The translations under genes and the position numbers were made by a program. The notes below the pieces were generated by a model. The model saw only the letters and a list, made by a program, of their open reading frames with translations. It had not been told where the DNA came from and made no database searches. Of a stretch of 64,000 nucleotides of DNA, positions 16,234 through 25,423 are shown piece after piece (position 1 is the first letter of the stretch; every line of letters begins with the position of its first letter). The stretch comes from Inhella proteolytica (GTDB taxonomy: Bacteria; Pseudomonadota; Gammaproteobacteria; Burkholderiales; Burkholderiaceae_C): NCBI RefSeq assembly GCF_016093275.1, contig NZ_JAEDAK010000009.1:124001-188000 (forward strand), read 5' to 3'.

Positions 16234-17601
16234 TCAGCGGCCCCACAGGGTGCGCCCTTTGAAGAGGCCGCCCACGACACCACGCTCGAACATATAGCCC
16301 GCCTCCTTGGCGTCCAGCGACACCGCACCGGCAATCTTCTGGGTGCTGTCCTGCACCGCAAAGGTGCCATCGCTGCGCACGTCGCCAGCCATGCGGAACT
16401 CGGTCTTGCCGCCTGCGGGAGAGGACAGCGCCAGAGCGGTGGCAAAGGTGCGGTTGGCGAAGTCCAGGCTAAGGCGCGCGCCATTGACCGTTGCCGCCTC
16501 GCTCACGCCATTGCCCTCATAGGTGACAGCGGCACGGGTCAGGCGGAAGTCCACCTTCGTGGTCAGGCTGGCCGGCAATTGCCCGCTGGGGTTGGTGGGG
16601 TCGTTGGCTCGGAACAGGCCGATGCTCTCGTCTCCCACGGTGATGTGACGACCCAGCGAGGCGATGGAGTACGGCGCGCTGAGCTTGTCATTGGGATCGC
16701 GAGCGATCGAGTAGCGCCCCCACACCAGCTGGGAGTTGAAGTCGCCCGCGCGATTGAGCTCCGGCAAGTCAACCGAAGCCAGGGCGAGCGCCGTGACAAC
16801 GTTCATGTCCGAGCCGATGGCCGCCGCGGTATCGACATCACGCGGCCGCGCAGCCAGGATGCCGGCCACCCGTGCAGCCGACTCCGCCGCCGTGCGTGCG
16901 GCAACGCGCTCTTCGGCGTTGTAAGCGGCACTGGCCAATGCGGCGCCGGCGGCCGGCACCACATGAGCCATCTGATCGCCAGGCTTGACCTCGACCATCA
17001 GCCGCCCCATCTCGGCACTCAACAACCGGGCATCCTTGCCTCCGCAGGGGCCGAGCGCATTGGCCTGGCAGCCCGCACCGAGCGCTCCGACAACGATTGC
17101 GCCATCTGACACGGTGGCGCGCATGCCGGTGCGATCGGTCTGAACAATGAAGTCGGTGCCGCGCACCCCGATGGCGGCGATCGGGGTGTTCAGCCGGAAG
17201 CGGTTCTTGTCGACCTCGGTCGCCGCGCCCGAAATGGAGCGGCTGGTGCCCTGCTCGACCTTCAAGCGCACCTCGTTCAGCAGCGGCTGCTGGGCGGCGT
17301 AGCGGTAGGCCTGCACTTCCAGCACGCTGTCGGGCCGCACGCTGACCGCACCGTTGTCGATGAAGCGCACATGCACATGACCGTTGGCCGAGGTCTCAAT
17401 GCGGTCGCCGACCTGGATGGAAGCCCCGCGCTTGAGCGCCTGCCGGCTGCCATCGCCATGAACCACCCAAGCCTCGCCAATCAGCAGGCTGACCTGGCCG
17501 ACGGTTTCGGTGGCGGCCTGAGCCAAGCCGGCACCAGCCAGGGCCGAGCGAGCGAGGGCGGAACGCCAATTCAGGGTTTTTGCGAGGGGCTTGCTTATCA
17601 T
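16234..17601 (-). CDS. FecR-domain periplasmic protein
   Basis: Start taken at ATG 17601, with AGGAG 7 bases upstream and a signal peptide (LARSALAGAGLAQA) following; 455 residues. A FecR domain lies at about 40-170 (VGQVSLLIGEAWVV, GDRIETSANGHVHVRF, TPIAAIGVRGTDFIV). The C-terminal 250 residues are strand-rich and carry no family I recognise. There is no transmembrane anchor, unlike classical FecR anti-sigma regulators, so it should be free in the periplasm. It heads an operon with the CHASE2 cyclase and the barrel protein. I infer it links the outer-membrane barrel to the CHASE2 sensor. Confidence 0.87.
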   Translation of the reverse strand: MISKPLAKTLNWRSALARSALAGAGLAQAATETVGQVSLLIGEAWVVHGDGSRQALKRGASIQVGDRIETSANGHVHVRFIDNGAVSVRPDSVLEVQAYRYAAQQPLLNEVRLKVEQGTSRSISGAATEVDKNRFRLNTPIAAIGVRGTDFIVQTDRTGMRATVSDGAIVVGALGAGCQANALGPCGGKDARLLSAEMGRLMVEVKPGDQMAHVVPAAGAALASAAYNAEERVAARTAAESAARVAGILAARPRDVDTAAAIGSDMNVVTALALASVDLPELNRAGDFNSQLVWGRYSIARDPNDKLSAPYSIASLGRHITVGDESIGLFRANDPTNPSGQLPASLTTKVDFRLTRAAVTYEGNGVSEAATVNGARLSLDFANRTFATALALSSPAGGKTEFRMAGDVRSDGTFAVQDSTQKIAGAVSLDAKEAGYMFERGVVGGLFKGRTLWGR

Positions 17602-17669
17602 GACCAGACTCCTGTCCGCCGGGGTGAGCGGCGGGAAGATGAATGTTGCATCAACACACACAGGGACCA

Positions 17670-17685
17670 TGTGTTGTGCATCACA
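17670..17685. promoter_or_regulatory. CRP-like operator between the FecR operon and the Crp/Fnr gene
   Basis: TGTGT, six bases, TCACA: one mismatch from the CRP consensus and the same spacing as the site upstream of the RTX gene. It lies 38 bases before the crp-family start and 68 bases before the FecR start, so it could control either or both. A second small inverted repeat, tgttg/caaca, is at 17644-17656. Confidence 0.65.
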
Positions 17686-17723
17686 TCCCTTGATGCTTTG
17701 TTGCCTGCACAGTTCGGCCCCCG

Positions 17724-18419
17724 ATGCCCATCCTGATCCCGATCCTTCAGGGCCTGCGCCTGTTTGACAGTCTGCCGGCCGACAAACTGGCCGAAGTCTC
17801 GGTGACGATGAACGAGCGCCGCGTGGAGCGCCGCGAGGTGGTGATCAAGCGCGGCGAAACCGATGCCGGCCTGGGCTTTTTGATCGAAGGCCGGCTGCAG
17901 ACCGTCAATTTCACGCTCGACGGCCGCGAAGTCGGCATTGATTTCGTCGAAGACGGCGACTTCTTCGGCGAATTGTCCGTCATCGACGGCCAACCCGCGC
18001 CGGAGTACATCATTGCCGTGGCGCCATCGCGCATCGCCTTCCTGGAGCGCGAGCGTGCCCGCGAGCTGATGTTCTCGACCCCGCGCGGCGCGGCGGCGGT
18101 GGCCGAGCGCTTGGCCGCTCGCATGCGCCGCGCGGCCGGGCATCGCGCCCTGCTGGCCCTGCCGAGCTCCTTCCAGCGGGTGTGCGCCCAGCTGACCCTG
18201 CTGACCCAGAGGGATGGCAGCGGCCAGACGGTGATCACCATGGCGCCGACGCATCAGGAGATCGCCATCATGGTGAACACCAGCCGCGAGACCGTGACGC
18301 GAACCCTGCAGTTCCTGCAAGGGCTGAAGGTGCTGGCGCGCGATGGCAACTCCCTGCTGGTGCATCAGCCCGAGACCTTGCAGGAAGCAGCGGACGGCAA
18401 GGTCGCGCCCACCAAATAG
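17724..18419 (+). CDS. Crp/Fnr family transcription regulator
   Basis: A 231-residue cytoplasmic regulator. The cyclic-nucleotide-binding fold spans about 15-125 (VVIKRGETDAGLGFLIEG, DGDFFGELSVIDG). A C-terminal winged helix follows (about 150-215) with recognition helix HQEIAIMVNTSRETVTRTL. No Fnr-type cysteine cluster is seen, so an iron-sulfur sensor is unlikely. It is transcribed divergently from the FecR/CHASE2/barrel operon across a 122-base gap holding a CRP-like site. I infer autoregulation and control of that operon and, through the strong site at 12448-12473, of the RTX gene. Confidence 0.92.
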   Translation: MPILIPILQGLRLFDSLPADKLAEVSVTMNERRVERREVVIKRGETDAGLGFLIEGRLQTVNFTLDGREVGIDFVEDGDFFGELSVIDGQPAPEYIIAVAPSRIAFLERERARELMFSTPRGAAAVAERLAARMRRAAGHRALLALPSSFQRVCAQLTLLTQRDGSGQTVITMAPTHQEIAIMVNTSRETVTRTLQFLQGLKVLARDGNSLLVHQPETLQEAADGKVAPTK

Positions 18420-18449
18420 GGCTTCAGGCCGGGGAGTCTGGCCAGGGAA

Positions 18450-20324
18450 TCAGGCCGAACGGAACTCCGGCACGAGCTCGCGCAGCCGCGCACGAACCGC
18501 CTCCGCATCCCGTGGTGGCTCGGCCTGGAGGTGTTCCAGCCAAGCCAGCACTTCGGCGCTGCCCTCGGCCTGCAGACGGGCGATGCGCAGCCGGCTGATG
18601 GCAGTGGGCAGGCTGGTGTCGGCGTCGGCCAGCAGTTCCTCAAACAGCTTTTCACCCGGGCGCAGGCCCGTGAAGACGATGCCGATCTCCTCGACGCTGT
18701 GGCCAGAGAGCCGGATCATGTCGCGGGCCAGGTCGGCAATCCGCACCGGCTCGCCCATGTCCAGCACCAGCACCTGGCCGCTCTGCCCCAGGGCGGCGGC
18801 CTGCAGCACCAGGCGGGCAGCCTCGGGGATGGTCATGAAGTAGCGAATGATGTCCGGGTGGGTCACCGTGAGCGGCCCGCCCCGCGCCAGTTGCTCCTTG
18901 AACTTTGGGATCACGCTGCCGCTGGAGCCCAGCACATTGCCGAAGCGCACGGCCATGAAGCGGGTGCCGGGGAACTGAGGCACCAGGGCCGAGACCACGC
19001 GCTCGGCGGCACGCTTGCTGGCGCCCATCACATTGGTGGGGTTGACGGCCTTGTCGGTGCTGATCAGCACGAAGCGCGCCACGCCCGCACGCGCGGCGGC
19101 CAGCGCGGCGTGGTAGGTGCCGAGGGTGTTGTTGCGTACGCAGGAGGCTGCGTTGTGGCCCTCCTCCATCAGCGGCACATGCTTGTAGGCTGCGGCATGC
19201 AGCAGCAGGTCCGGCGCCTGCGCTTGAACCGCCGCCTGGAGGTGGGCGAGATCGCGCACATCACCGACCAGGCGCACCAGCTCCAAGCCCGGGTGGCTCA
19301 GCCCGAGCTCCTGCTCGACGGCATAGAGGCTGGGCTCGCTCACCTCGTACAACACCAGGCGTGCCGGGCGATAGCGCGCGGCCTGACGGCAGAGTTCGCT
19401 GCCGATGCTGCCGCCCGCGCCGGTGATGAACAACGTGGCGCCGCGGATCATGTCGCCGATGCCGGCTTCGTCCAGTTGCACCGGCTCGCGGCCCAGCAGG
19501 TCTTCGGGCTTGATGTCGCGCACCCGCTCCAGCGGCGTGCCGGCCTGCAGCTCCTCGGCGCTCGGCACGGTGAGCACGGGCAGGCCGGTGGCGGCAGCCA
19601 GGTCCACGACACGGCGCCGCGTGGCGCCACGCAGCGAGGGCATGGCGATGACCAGATGCGTGAGCGGCAGGCGCTCGGCCCAATCCGCCAACTGGTCCAG
19701 CGGCCCCAGTACCGGTACGCCCGCGACGCGATGGCCGCGCTTGGCAGGGTCATCGTCAAGCAGGCCATGGATCAGGCTGTCGCTGTCGCGCAAGCCGGCA
19801 ATCAGGCGCGTGGCCGCTTCGCCCGCGCCCAGCACCAGGATCTGCCGCACTTCACCGGCGCCGCGGTGCAGGCGCGCGCGCATGTGCTCGTAGAGCATGC
19901 GGTAGAGGATGCGCGCCAGCACCAGGGCCATCAGCGCCACGATGGGGTGCAAGGCCAGCACGGCGCGCGGCACCTGCACCAGGCCCAGGGCACGCACCGC
20001 AAGCCCGCCCGCCACACCGGCGATGAGGCAGACGAAGAACAGGCGCTTGACCTCACCAAAGCCCGAGAAGCGCCAGATCGAACGCGGCACCTGCAGCCCC
20101 AGCAGGGCCAGGGCATACAACGTCAGCAGGCCGGCCAGCACCGCCGCGTCATAAGCGGGCCGGGCGCTGAGCCAGCGCTCGAAGCCGAGCCGGAACAAAT
20201 AGGTGGCCTGCCAGGCCAGGGCGATCAACGCGAGGTCGGTGAGCAAGGCCAGGCTGGCGCGGCGGGCGCGCAGGCGGCTCAGCAGTTGATCGAGAGCGCC
20301 CCAGGCGCGCAGACCGAGGTTCAT
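18450..20324 (-). CDS. Nucleotide-sugar 4,6-dehydratase, WbpM/PglF type, membrane-bound
   Basis: 624 residues: four N-terminal membrane helices, a CoA-binding-like domain (ILVLGAGEAATRLI, about 163-176) and a C-terminal SDR dehydratase. The NAD site is GAGGSIGSELC, and HAAAYKHVPLME and TDKAVNPTNVMGASK are conserved. The active-site Met in place of Tyr is typical of long WbpM-type enzymes acting on UDP-GlcNAc. It would make the UDP-4-keto sugar used by the aminotransferase upstream. Its ATG overlaps the preceding phosphoglycosyl transferase stop by 4 bases. Last gene of the glycan operon; convergent with the Crp/Fnr gene. Confidence 0.94.
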   Translation of the reverse strand: MNLGLRAWGALDQLLSRLRARRASLALLTDLALIALAWQATYLFRLGFERWLSARPAYDAAVLAGLLTLYALALLGLQVPRSIWRFSGFGEVKRLFFVCLIAGVAGGLAVRALGLVQVPRAVLALHPIVALMALVLARILYRMLYEHMRARLHRGAGEVRQILVLGAGEAATRLIAGLRDSDSLIHGLLDDDPAKRGHRVAGVPVLGPLDQLADWAERLPLTHLVIAMPSLRGATRRRVVDLAAATGLPVLTVPSAEELQAGTPLERVRDIKPEDLLGREPVQLDEAGIGDMIRGATLFITGAGGSIGSELCRQAARYRPARLVLYEVSEPSLYAVEQELGLSHPGLELVRLVGDVRDLAHLQAAVQAQAPDLLLHAAAYKHVPLMEEGHNAASCVRNNTLGTYHAALAAARAGVARFVLISTDKAVNPTNVMGASKRAAERVVSALVPQFPGTRFMAVRFGNVLGSSGSVIPKFKEQLARGGPLTVTHPDIIRYFMTIPEAARLVLQAAALGQSGQVLVLDMGEPVRIADLARDMIRLSGHSVEEIGIVFTGLRPGEKLFEELLADADTSLPTAISRLRIARLQAEGSAEVLAWLEHLQAEPPRDAEAVRARLRELVPEFRSA

Positions 20325-20923
20325 GAGGGGCGCGTCCGGGTCAGCAGGGTCCAGACCGTGCGGGCCAGCAGGCGCAGGTCCGAGGCCAGCGTGGCCTGCT
20401 GGCTGTAGGCCACCGCCGCCGCGAGCTTGGCGGGCAGCACGCGCTCGATGTAGTCGCGCTCCGGGTCGGTGGCGGCGGCCAGCACGGCCGCCTCATCCAG
20501 ATGGGCCAGCGAAGCCGGGTCGGTGATGCCGGGTCGCACGGCCAGGGCCTGGTCGCGCAGCTCGGCCGGGTAGAGCGCCACATATCGCGGCACCTCCGGG
20601 CGCGGACCCACCAGGCTCATGTCGCCCTTGAACACATCGATGAGCTGGGGCAGTTCATCCAGCTTATGACGGCGCAGGAAGTGGCCGGCACGGGTGATGC
20701 GCGGGTCCACCCCCACCGTCAAGGGCAGGCCGCCGGCATCGGTGCGCATGGTGCGGAACTTGTGGATGCGAAAACGCCGCCCATGCTGACCCACCCGCTC
20801 CTGCCGGAACAGCGCGGGGCCGGGTGAATCCAGCCGCACCCAGGCCGCCAAGCCCAGCAGCAGCGGCGCCAGCAGCAGCAGGCCCAGGCCGCTGAGCAGC
20901 AGGTCGAACAGGCGCTTGCCCAT
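20321..20923 (-). CDS. Undecaprenyl-phosphate phosphoglycosyl transferase (PglC-like sugar transferase)
   Basis: A compact 200-residue monotopic enzyme that starts glycan assembly by moving a sugar-1-phosphate to undecaprenyl phosphate. One N-terminal membrane helix (LFDLLLSGLGLLLLAPLLLG) is followed by the family core: HKFRTM, then LRRHKLDELPQLIDV and MSLVGPRPE. Length matches the small PglC type rather than WcaJ. It sits between the aminotransferase and the dehydratase, consistent with an acetamido-sugar as first residue. Confidence 0.94.
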   Translation of the reverse strand: MGKRLFDLLLSGLGLLLLAPLLLGLAAWVRLDSPGPALFRQERVGQHGRRFRIHKFRTMRTDAGGLPLTVGVDPRITRAGHFLRRHKLDELPQLIDVFKGDMSLVGPRPEVPRYVALYPAELRDQALAVRPGITDPASLAHLDEAAVLAAATDPERDYIERVLPAKLAAAVAYSQQATLASDLRLLARTVWTLLTRTRPS

Positions 20924-20933
20924 GGAGAGTGCG

Positions 20934-22097
20934 TCAGGCCTGCAGGCTGTGGCGCACGGCCTGGATGACGCGCTGCACGTCGTCGTCCTTCATCGCCGTG
21001 TAGAGCGGAATGCTGACCATGGCCTCGTAGGCGCGCTGCGACTGCGGGAACTGCGCCGGGGAGAGCTGGTAGCGCTCGCGCCAGTAGGGATGCAGGTGCA
21101 GCGGCACGTAATGCACGCTGCAGCCGATGCCCTGGGCATACATGCGCTCGATGAAGGTGTCACGGCTCACCGGCGCGCCTTCGCTCAGGCGCAGCACGTA
21201 CAGGTGCCAGGAATGCACATCGCCCTCGGGTGCACGCGGCGGCAGGATCAGGGGCAGGTCGGCCAGGCCTTCAAAGTAGGCCTGCGCGATCTGCTCACGC
21301 CGTGCCTGGAAGGCCTGCAGGCGCTTGAGCTGGTGCAGGCCCAGGGCGGCGGCAATGTCGGTCAGGTTGTACTTGTAGCCAGGCGCGACGATTTCGTAGT
21401 ACCAGCTCGGCTTCTTGGCCGTGAAGCGGTCGAAGGCATCGCGGTTCATGCCGTGCAGGCGCATCACCTTGGCGCGCTCGGCCAAGGCGGCGTCGCGCGT
21501 CACCAGCATGCCGCCCTCGCCGGTCGTCATGGTCTTGTTGGCGTAGAAGCTGAACACCGCGGCATGGCTGCCCAAGGTGCCGATCAGCTCACGCTCCAGG
21601 GTGGCGGGCAGGGCGTGGGCCGCGTCTTCCACCACCTTGAGGCCATGCCGGCGGGCGATGTCCAGCAGGCGCAGCATGTCGACGGCCAAGCCGGCGTAGT
21701 GCACCGGGATGATGGCGCGGGTCTTGGGGCCGATGGCCGCCTCGACCTGGTCCAGGTCGAGGTTCAGCGTGGCAGGGTCAATGTCCACCAGACGGACATC
21801 GGCACCGAGGTAGCGCACCACCTCGGCCGTGGCGGTGAAGGTGTGGGTCGTGGTGATGACCTCGTCACCCGGGCCGATTCCGATGGCCTCGAGTGCCAGA
21901 TGCAGGCCGGCGGTGGCGCTGTTGACGGCGATGCAGTGCAGGCTGGAGTCGCCGAGGAATTCGCCGAAGGCCTGCTCGAAGCGCTTGGCCTTGGGGCCGG
22001 TGGTGACCCAGCCGCTGCGCAAAGAGTCCACCACCTCGGCAATTTCCTCCTCACCGATCTCGGGCAACGCAAAGGGCAGGAAAGGAAGTGCGCTCAT
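20934..22097 (-). CDS. DegT/DnrJ/EryC1/StrS sugar aminotransferase
   Basis: 387 residues, PLP-dependent, expected to aminate the UDP-4-keto sugar made by the WbpM-like dehydratase. The Schiff-base lysine lies in [16 protein letters not shown] (about residue 184), and the family pocket VEDAAHA and N-terminal [13 protein letters not shown] are present. The stop of the methyltransferase gene overlaps its ATG by 4 bases. Product could be UDP-2-acetamido-4-amino-trideoxyhexose as in Pgl or O-antigen pathways; the exact isomer cannot be told. Confidence 0.94.
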   Translation of the reverse strand: MSALPFLPFALPEIGEEEIAEVVDSLRSGWVTTGPKAKRFEQAFGEFLGDSSLHCIAVNSATAGLHLALEAIGIGPGDEVITTTHTFTATAEVVRYLGADVRLVDIDPATLNLDLDQVEAAIGPKTRAIIPVHYAGLAVDMLRLLDIARRHGLKVVEDAAHALPATLERELIGTLGSHAAVFSFYANKTMTTGEGGMLVTRDAALAERAKVMRLHGMNRDAFDRFTAKKPSWYYEIVAPGYKYNLTDIAAALGLHQLKRLQAFQARREQIAQAYFEGLADLPLILPPRAPEGDVHSWHLYVLRLSEGAPVSRDTFIERMYAQGIGCSVHYVPLHLHPYWRERYQLSPAQFPQSQRAYEAMVSIPLYTAMKDDDVQRVIQAVRHSLQA

Positions 22098-22771
22098 AGG
22101 GGTTTGCGAATATGGATCAGGCGGTGGGTGCGCAGCCAGGGCAGCGCGTCAAACCAGGGCAAGGCCCAGGCGGGCAGGCGGCGCGCCACGGGCGGCGCCA
22201 GGGTGACGCGCCGCATGTCCAGCGCACCTTGAGGAAACAGCGCCCGCACCCGGCGCAGCGGCACGCCGCGCACGTCGGGGTTGCGGGGATTGTCGAACGC
22301 GAAGTCGTACACCAGCACGGCACCCCCGGGGCGCAGCCAGCGCCAGGCGCAGGCTGCCAGTTCGGCCTGCAGGTCATCGTCCAGCACGGAACTGAAGACG
22401 GTGAAGGCCAGCACTAGGTCTTGGCTGCCGGGGGGAACGGTGGCCTGACGGGCGTCCCCCAGGTGCAGGCTCAGGGCCTGCGGCAGTCGCTCGCGCGCGA
22501 GTTCGTAGCGCTCGGGCAGCAACTCCACCCCGGTCAACTGCTGCGGGCGAAAGCCCAGTTGCAGCAGCGTCAGCAGATTGGTACCGCTGCCACAGCCCAG
22601 CTCGGCCGCCCGCAGGGCCTGGGTGTCCTGCCAGCCATGCTGGCGCAACAGCTGCGCCAGAGCGCGCTCGCGCGCCTGCACGGCCTGGAACTGCGCCGGC
22701 GCCAGCGGGTGGTAGCGCGGGTCCTGCAGGTCGCGCCGCGCGTAGGCCTGTTCGATCTGCTGCAGGCTCAT
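22094..22771 (-). CDS. SAM-dependent methyltransferase (glycan operon)
   Basis: 225 residues from the ATG that overlaps the preceding gene's stop by 4 bases; longer in-frame starts lie inside that gene. Class I Rossmann fold: motif [14 protein letters not shown] (about 54-66), acidic loop LTGVELLPE, and motif [16 protein letters not shown]. Probably methylates the sugar chain or a donor in this pathway; substrate not predictable. Confidence 0.85.
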   Translation of the reverse strand: MSLQQIEQAYARRDLQDPRYHPLAPAQFQAVQARERALAQLLRQHGWQDTQALRAAELGCGSGTNLLTLLQLGFRPQQLTGVELLPERYELARERLPQALSLHLGDARQATVPPGSQDLVLAFTVFSSVLDDDLQAELAACAWRWLRPGGAVLVYDFAFDNPRNPDVRGVPLRRVRALFPQGALDMRRVTLAPPVARRLPAWALPWFDALPWLRTHRLIHIRKPL

Positions 22772-23772
22772 CGGGTCAGGCGGGCAAAGCGGCTGCGCCC
22801 AGCAGGCGCGCCGCGCAGCACGTCGGCCCAGCCCAGCAAAGAACCCAGGCCGTAGGCCAGGTGGTAGGTGGGAATCACCAGCGGCGCGCGCAGCAGCACG
22901 GCCAGGCCCTGGTTGGCCAGGCTCAGGCAACCGCCCAGCAGCAAGACGCCATAGGCCAGCCCCAGCAGCGCCAGCGGCCAGCCGGACCAAGGCAGCAGCA
23001 GCAGGCCACCCAGCAGCGCCAGCAGGTAAGCGGCCGGCAGCCAATGGCGCGCGCTGGCGCTCTGGCCATGCTTGCGCATCACGAAGGGCTTCCAATAACC
23101 GTACTGAAGGTACTGGCGCCACAGCGCCCCCAGGCTGGCGCGCGGGCTGTAGCTGGAGCGGATGCGCGCGCTCTGCCAGACCCTGCCGCCCCCCTTCTTG
23201 ATGCGCAGGTTGTGCTCGTCGTCCTGGTTGCGCACCAGGTTCTCGTCAAAGCCGCCGAAGCGCTCGAAGCTGGCCCGCGGCCAGGCGCCCAGGTAGACGG
23301 TATCGACCTCGCCCTCGTAATCCAGCAGGCGCGAACGCGCACCGCCGCTGATCCAGCGCGACTGGAACACCGCGCAGATGGCGCGCTGCATACCGCCCTG
23401 CCCCACCGCGCGCCAGGCGCCGCCGACGTTGTCCGCCCCGGTGCGCTCCAGTGCGGCAATGCATTCGGCCACGTAGTCGGGGGCGTAGACGCTGTGCACA
23501 TCCATGCGCACGATGACCTCGCCGCGCGCGATTTGCAGCGCCTGGTTCAGGCCAGTGGAGACGATGCGGCCGGGGTTGTCGATCACGCGCAGGCGCTCGT
23601 CCGCGTGGGCCGCCAGCCACTCGGCGGTGCCGTCGTCACTTTGACCATCGGCAATGACGGCCTCGATCTGCCAACCGGGCGGCAGGGCCTGCGCGAACAG
23701 GGACGCGCAGAAAGCCTCGATGTAGGCCCGCTCATTGCGGCAGGGAACGATGACGGACACCAAACGGTTCAT
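22768..23772 (-). CDS. Family 2 glycosyltransferase, ExoA-like, with C-terminal membrane segment
   Basis: 334 residues starting MNRLVSVIVPCRNE; this ATG overlaps the previous stop by 4 bases. A GT-A domain (1-240) with VIADGQSDDGT and the DXD-like MDVHSVYAP near residue 100, and NQDDEHNLRI as acceptor-side motif. A hydrophobic C-terminal third (about 255-310) anchors it to the inner membrane. It adds a sugar to the lipid-linked unit. Confidence 0.9.
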   Translation of the reverse strand: MNRLVSVIVPCRNERAYIEAFCASLFAQALPPGWQIEAVIADGQSDDGTAEWLAAHADERLRVIDNPGRIVSTGLNQALQIARGEVIVRMDVHSVYAPDYVAECIAALERTGADNVGGAWRAVGQGGMQRAICAVFQSRWISGGARSRLLDYEGEVDTVYLGAWPRASFERFGGFDENLVRNQDDEHNLRIKKGGGRVWQSARIRSSYSPRASLGALWRQYLQYGYWKPFVMRKHGQSASARHWLPAAYLLALLGGLLLLPWSGWPLALLGLAYGVLLLGGCLSLANQGLAVLLRAPLVIPTYHLAYGLGSLLGWADVLRGAPAGRSRFARLTR

Positions 23773-24830
23773 GAAGAGGCCAGCAATTCTTGGTAAAGCG
23801 CGTCCACGCGGTCCATTTGCACCGCGCGGGCGCCCTCGGTCTGCATGCGCTGGGCATGGGCGGCACCCTGAGAGTGAGCGAGCGCATCGTCGTCGGCCAG
23901 GGCCAGCCATCGCCGCGCCAGGGCCTCCACATCGTCCACCGGCACCAGGGCTTCGGGTGGCAGCCATTGGCGGTTGGCCGGCAAGTCGCTGGCGATCACC
24001 GCCAACCCACAGGCCATGCCTTCGAGCAGGGACACGGAGGTGGCGTCGCTGGCCGGCACGCTGATCGACAGCTTGCAGCGTGCCAGCACGGCGGCCATGC
24101 CGGCGTCGTCCAGGCGGCCGTGGAACTGGACCGCTTGCTGCAGTCCGAGTTCAGTGGCAAGTACCTTGAGCGCGGCCTCGTCCGGCCCACCGCCGAGCAG
24201 GTGCAGTCGCGCCTGCGGATGGGTGCGGCGCACCTGGGCAAAGGCGCGCAGGATCTGATCGACGCGGTAGTTGGCCGACCAGGATCGCAGGCTCACCGCC
24301 TCGAAGCCGGGCTTGTCGGCCCAGTTCACCGGCTTGAAGCGGTTGAGGTCCACACCCCAGTGCACTTCGTGCAGGGCGGCTGCGGGGCCGTAAGCACGCG
24401 CCGCCGCCACCAGGTCGGCTGAATCACCGGTGATGAGCTGCGCCCGCCGCAGGGTCCAGCCCGTCAACCAATGTTTGAGTCGGCTCTCAAACGGAGTGAC
24501 GAGCAGGTCACTGCCCCAGGCCGTCATCACCAAAGGGATGCGGCCGGCCACCCGCGCCCCCAAGTAGCCGTAGGACGTGATGTAGTGGGCATGCAGCAGG
24601 TCCGGCCGCAAGGTGCGCACCGCGGCGCGGGCGGCGCCCACGCGCCACAGCCAGTCGGTACTGCGGTGCACCGCGGGCAGCACGATCTGCTCGACCCCAG
24701 TCTGCGCCATCGGGCGCGCCGTCAGCACCGAGACCCGCCAGCCCCGTGCCAGCATTTCCTGCGCCCAGCGACGCACGTGCACATGGTCGGCGTCGCCCAG
24801 CAGGCACAAATGTCCCTTCTGGCCCTTCAT
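23769..24830 (-). CDS. GT-B glycosyltransferase (family 4-like)
   Basis: 353 residues from the ATG at 24830, giving MKGQKGHLCLLGDADHVHV. N-terminal acceptor domain with DLLHAHYITSYGYLG, and a C-terminal donor domain with LHLLGGGPDEAAL, FHGRLDD and the E-containing SVSLLEGMACGLAVIASD. Cytoplasmic, acting on lipid-linked intermediates. 4-base overlaps on both sides place it firmly in the operon. Confidence 0.9.
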   Translation of the reverse strand: MKGQKGHLCLLGDADHVHVRRWAQEMLARGWRVSVLTARPMAQTGVEQIVLPAVHRSTDWLWRVGAARAAVRTLRPDLLHAHYITSYGYLGARVAGRIPLVMTAWGSDLLVTPFESRLKHWLTGWTLRRAQLITGDSADLVAAARAYGPAAALHEVHWGVDLNRFKPVNWADKPGFEAVSLRSWSANYRVDQILRAFAQVRRTHPQARLHLLGGGPDEAALKVLATELGLQQAVQFHGRLDDAGMAAVLARCKLSISVPASDATSVSLLEGMACGLAVIASDLPANRQWLPPEALVPVDDVEALARRWLALADDDALAHSQGAAHAQRMQTEGARAVQMDRVDALYQELLASS

Positions 24831-25423
24831 CGCAACGCCCCCGCCCAGACCTCGTAATGCGCACGGCACTCGGGATGGGCGTCCAGCCAACGGGCATCAC
24901 CCGTACGCACATCGCCCACCACCTGGGCCGGCTGGCCGGCCACGATGGCGAAGTCCGGCACCTCGCCGCGCACCTGGGCATAGGCACACACCAGCACACC
25001 CTTGCCGAGACGGCTGCCCGACTCAATAAGGCTGTGCGGACCGATGAAGCAGTAGGGGCCGATCTCGATCGGCGCGCGCTTGAAGCCCGGCTTGTCGCCC
25101 GGCCAGCCCACGTAAGCCCGGCCCAACAAGCGCTGCGCGCGCTGCGAGCTGTGCGTCACCAGGCTGCAGAAGTTGGTGATCTGCACGCCCTCACCCAGGC
25201 GCAACCCGGCGCTGGCCTCCAGGAAGTTGAACTGGCCGATGAACACATGGTCGGCCAATTGCAGCCCTTCCTCGCCCTCAATGCAGGTGCTGGGCGCGAT
25301 GCGGCTGGCGGCGCGCAGTGCGCCGCTGGCCGGGTCGCGCTCGGCAAACAGCATGCGGAAGAACAGCCACCGCCACAGGTGGCGGCGCCAGCGGTTGAGG
25401 GTGGCGCGCAGGGCGAGGCTCAT
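24827..25423 (-). CDS. Left-handed beta-helix acyltransferase
   Basis: 198 residues; start overlaps the flippase stop by 4 bases. Hexapeptide-repeat pattern from about residue 44 to 165 (TCIEGEEGLQLADHVFIG, ICF-like IGPYCFIGPHSLI, GKGVLVCAYAQVRGEVP). It lacks the N-terminal Rossmann part of PglD, so it more likely O-acetylates (or otherwise acylates) a sugar of the repeat unit than makes bacillosamine. Confidence 0.85.
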   Translation of the reverse strand: MSLALRATLNRWRRHLWRWLFFRMLFAERDPASGALRAASRIAPSTCIEGEEGLQLADHVFIGQFNFLEASAGLRLGEGVQITNFCSLVTHSSQRAQRLLGRAYVGWPGDKPGFKRAPIEIGPYCFIGPHSLIESGSRLGKGVLVCAYAQVRGEVPDFAIVAGQPAQVVGDVRTGDARWLDAHPECRAHYEVWAGALR

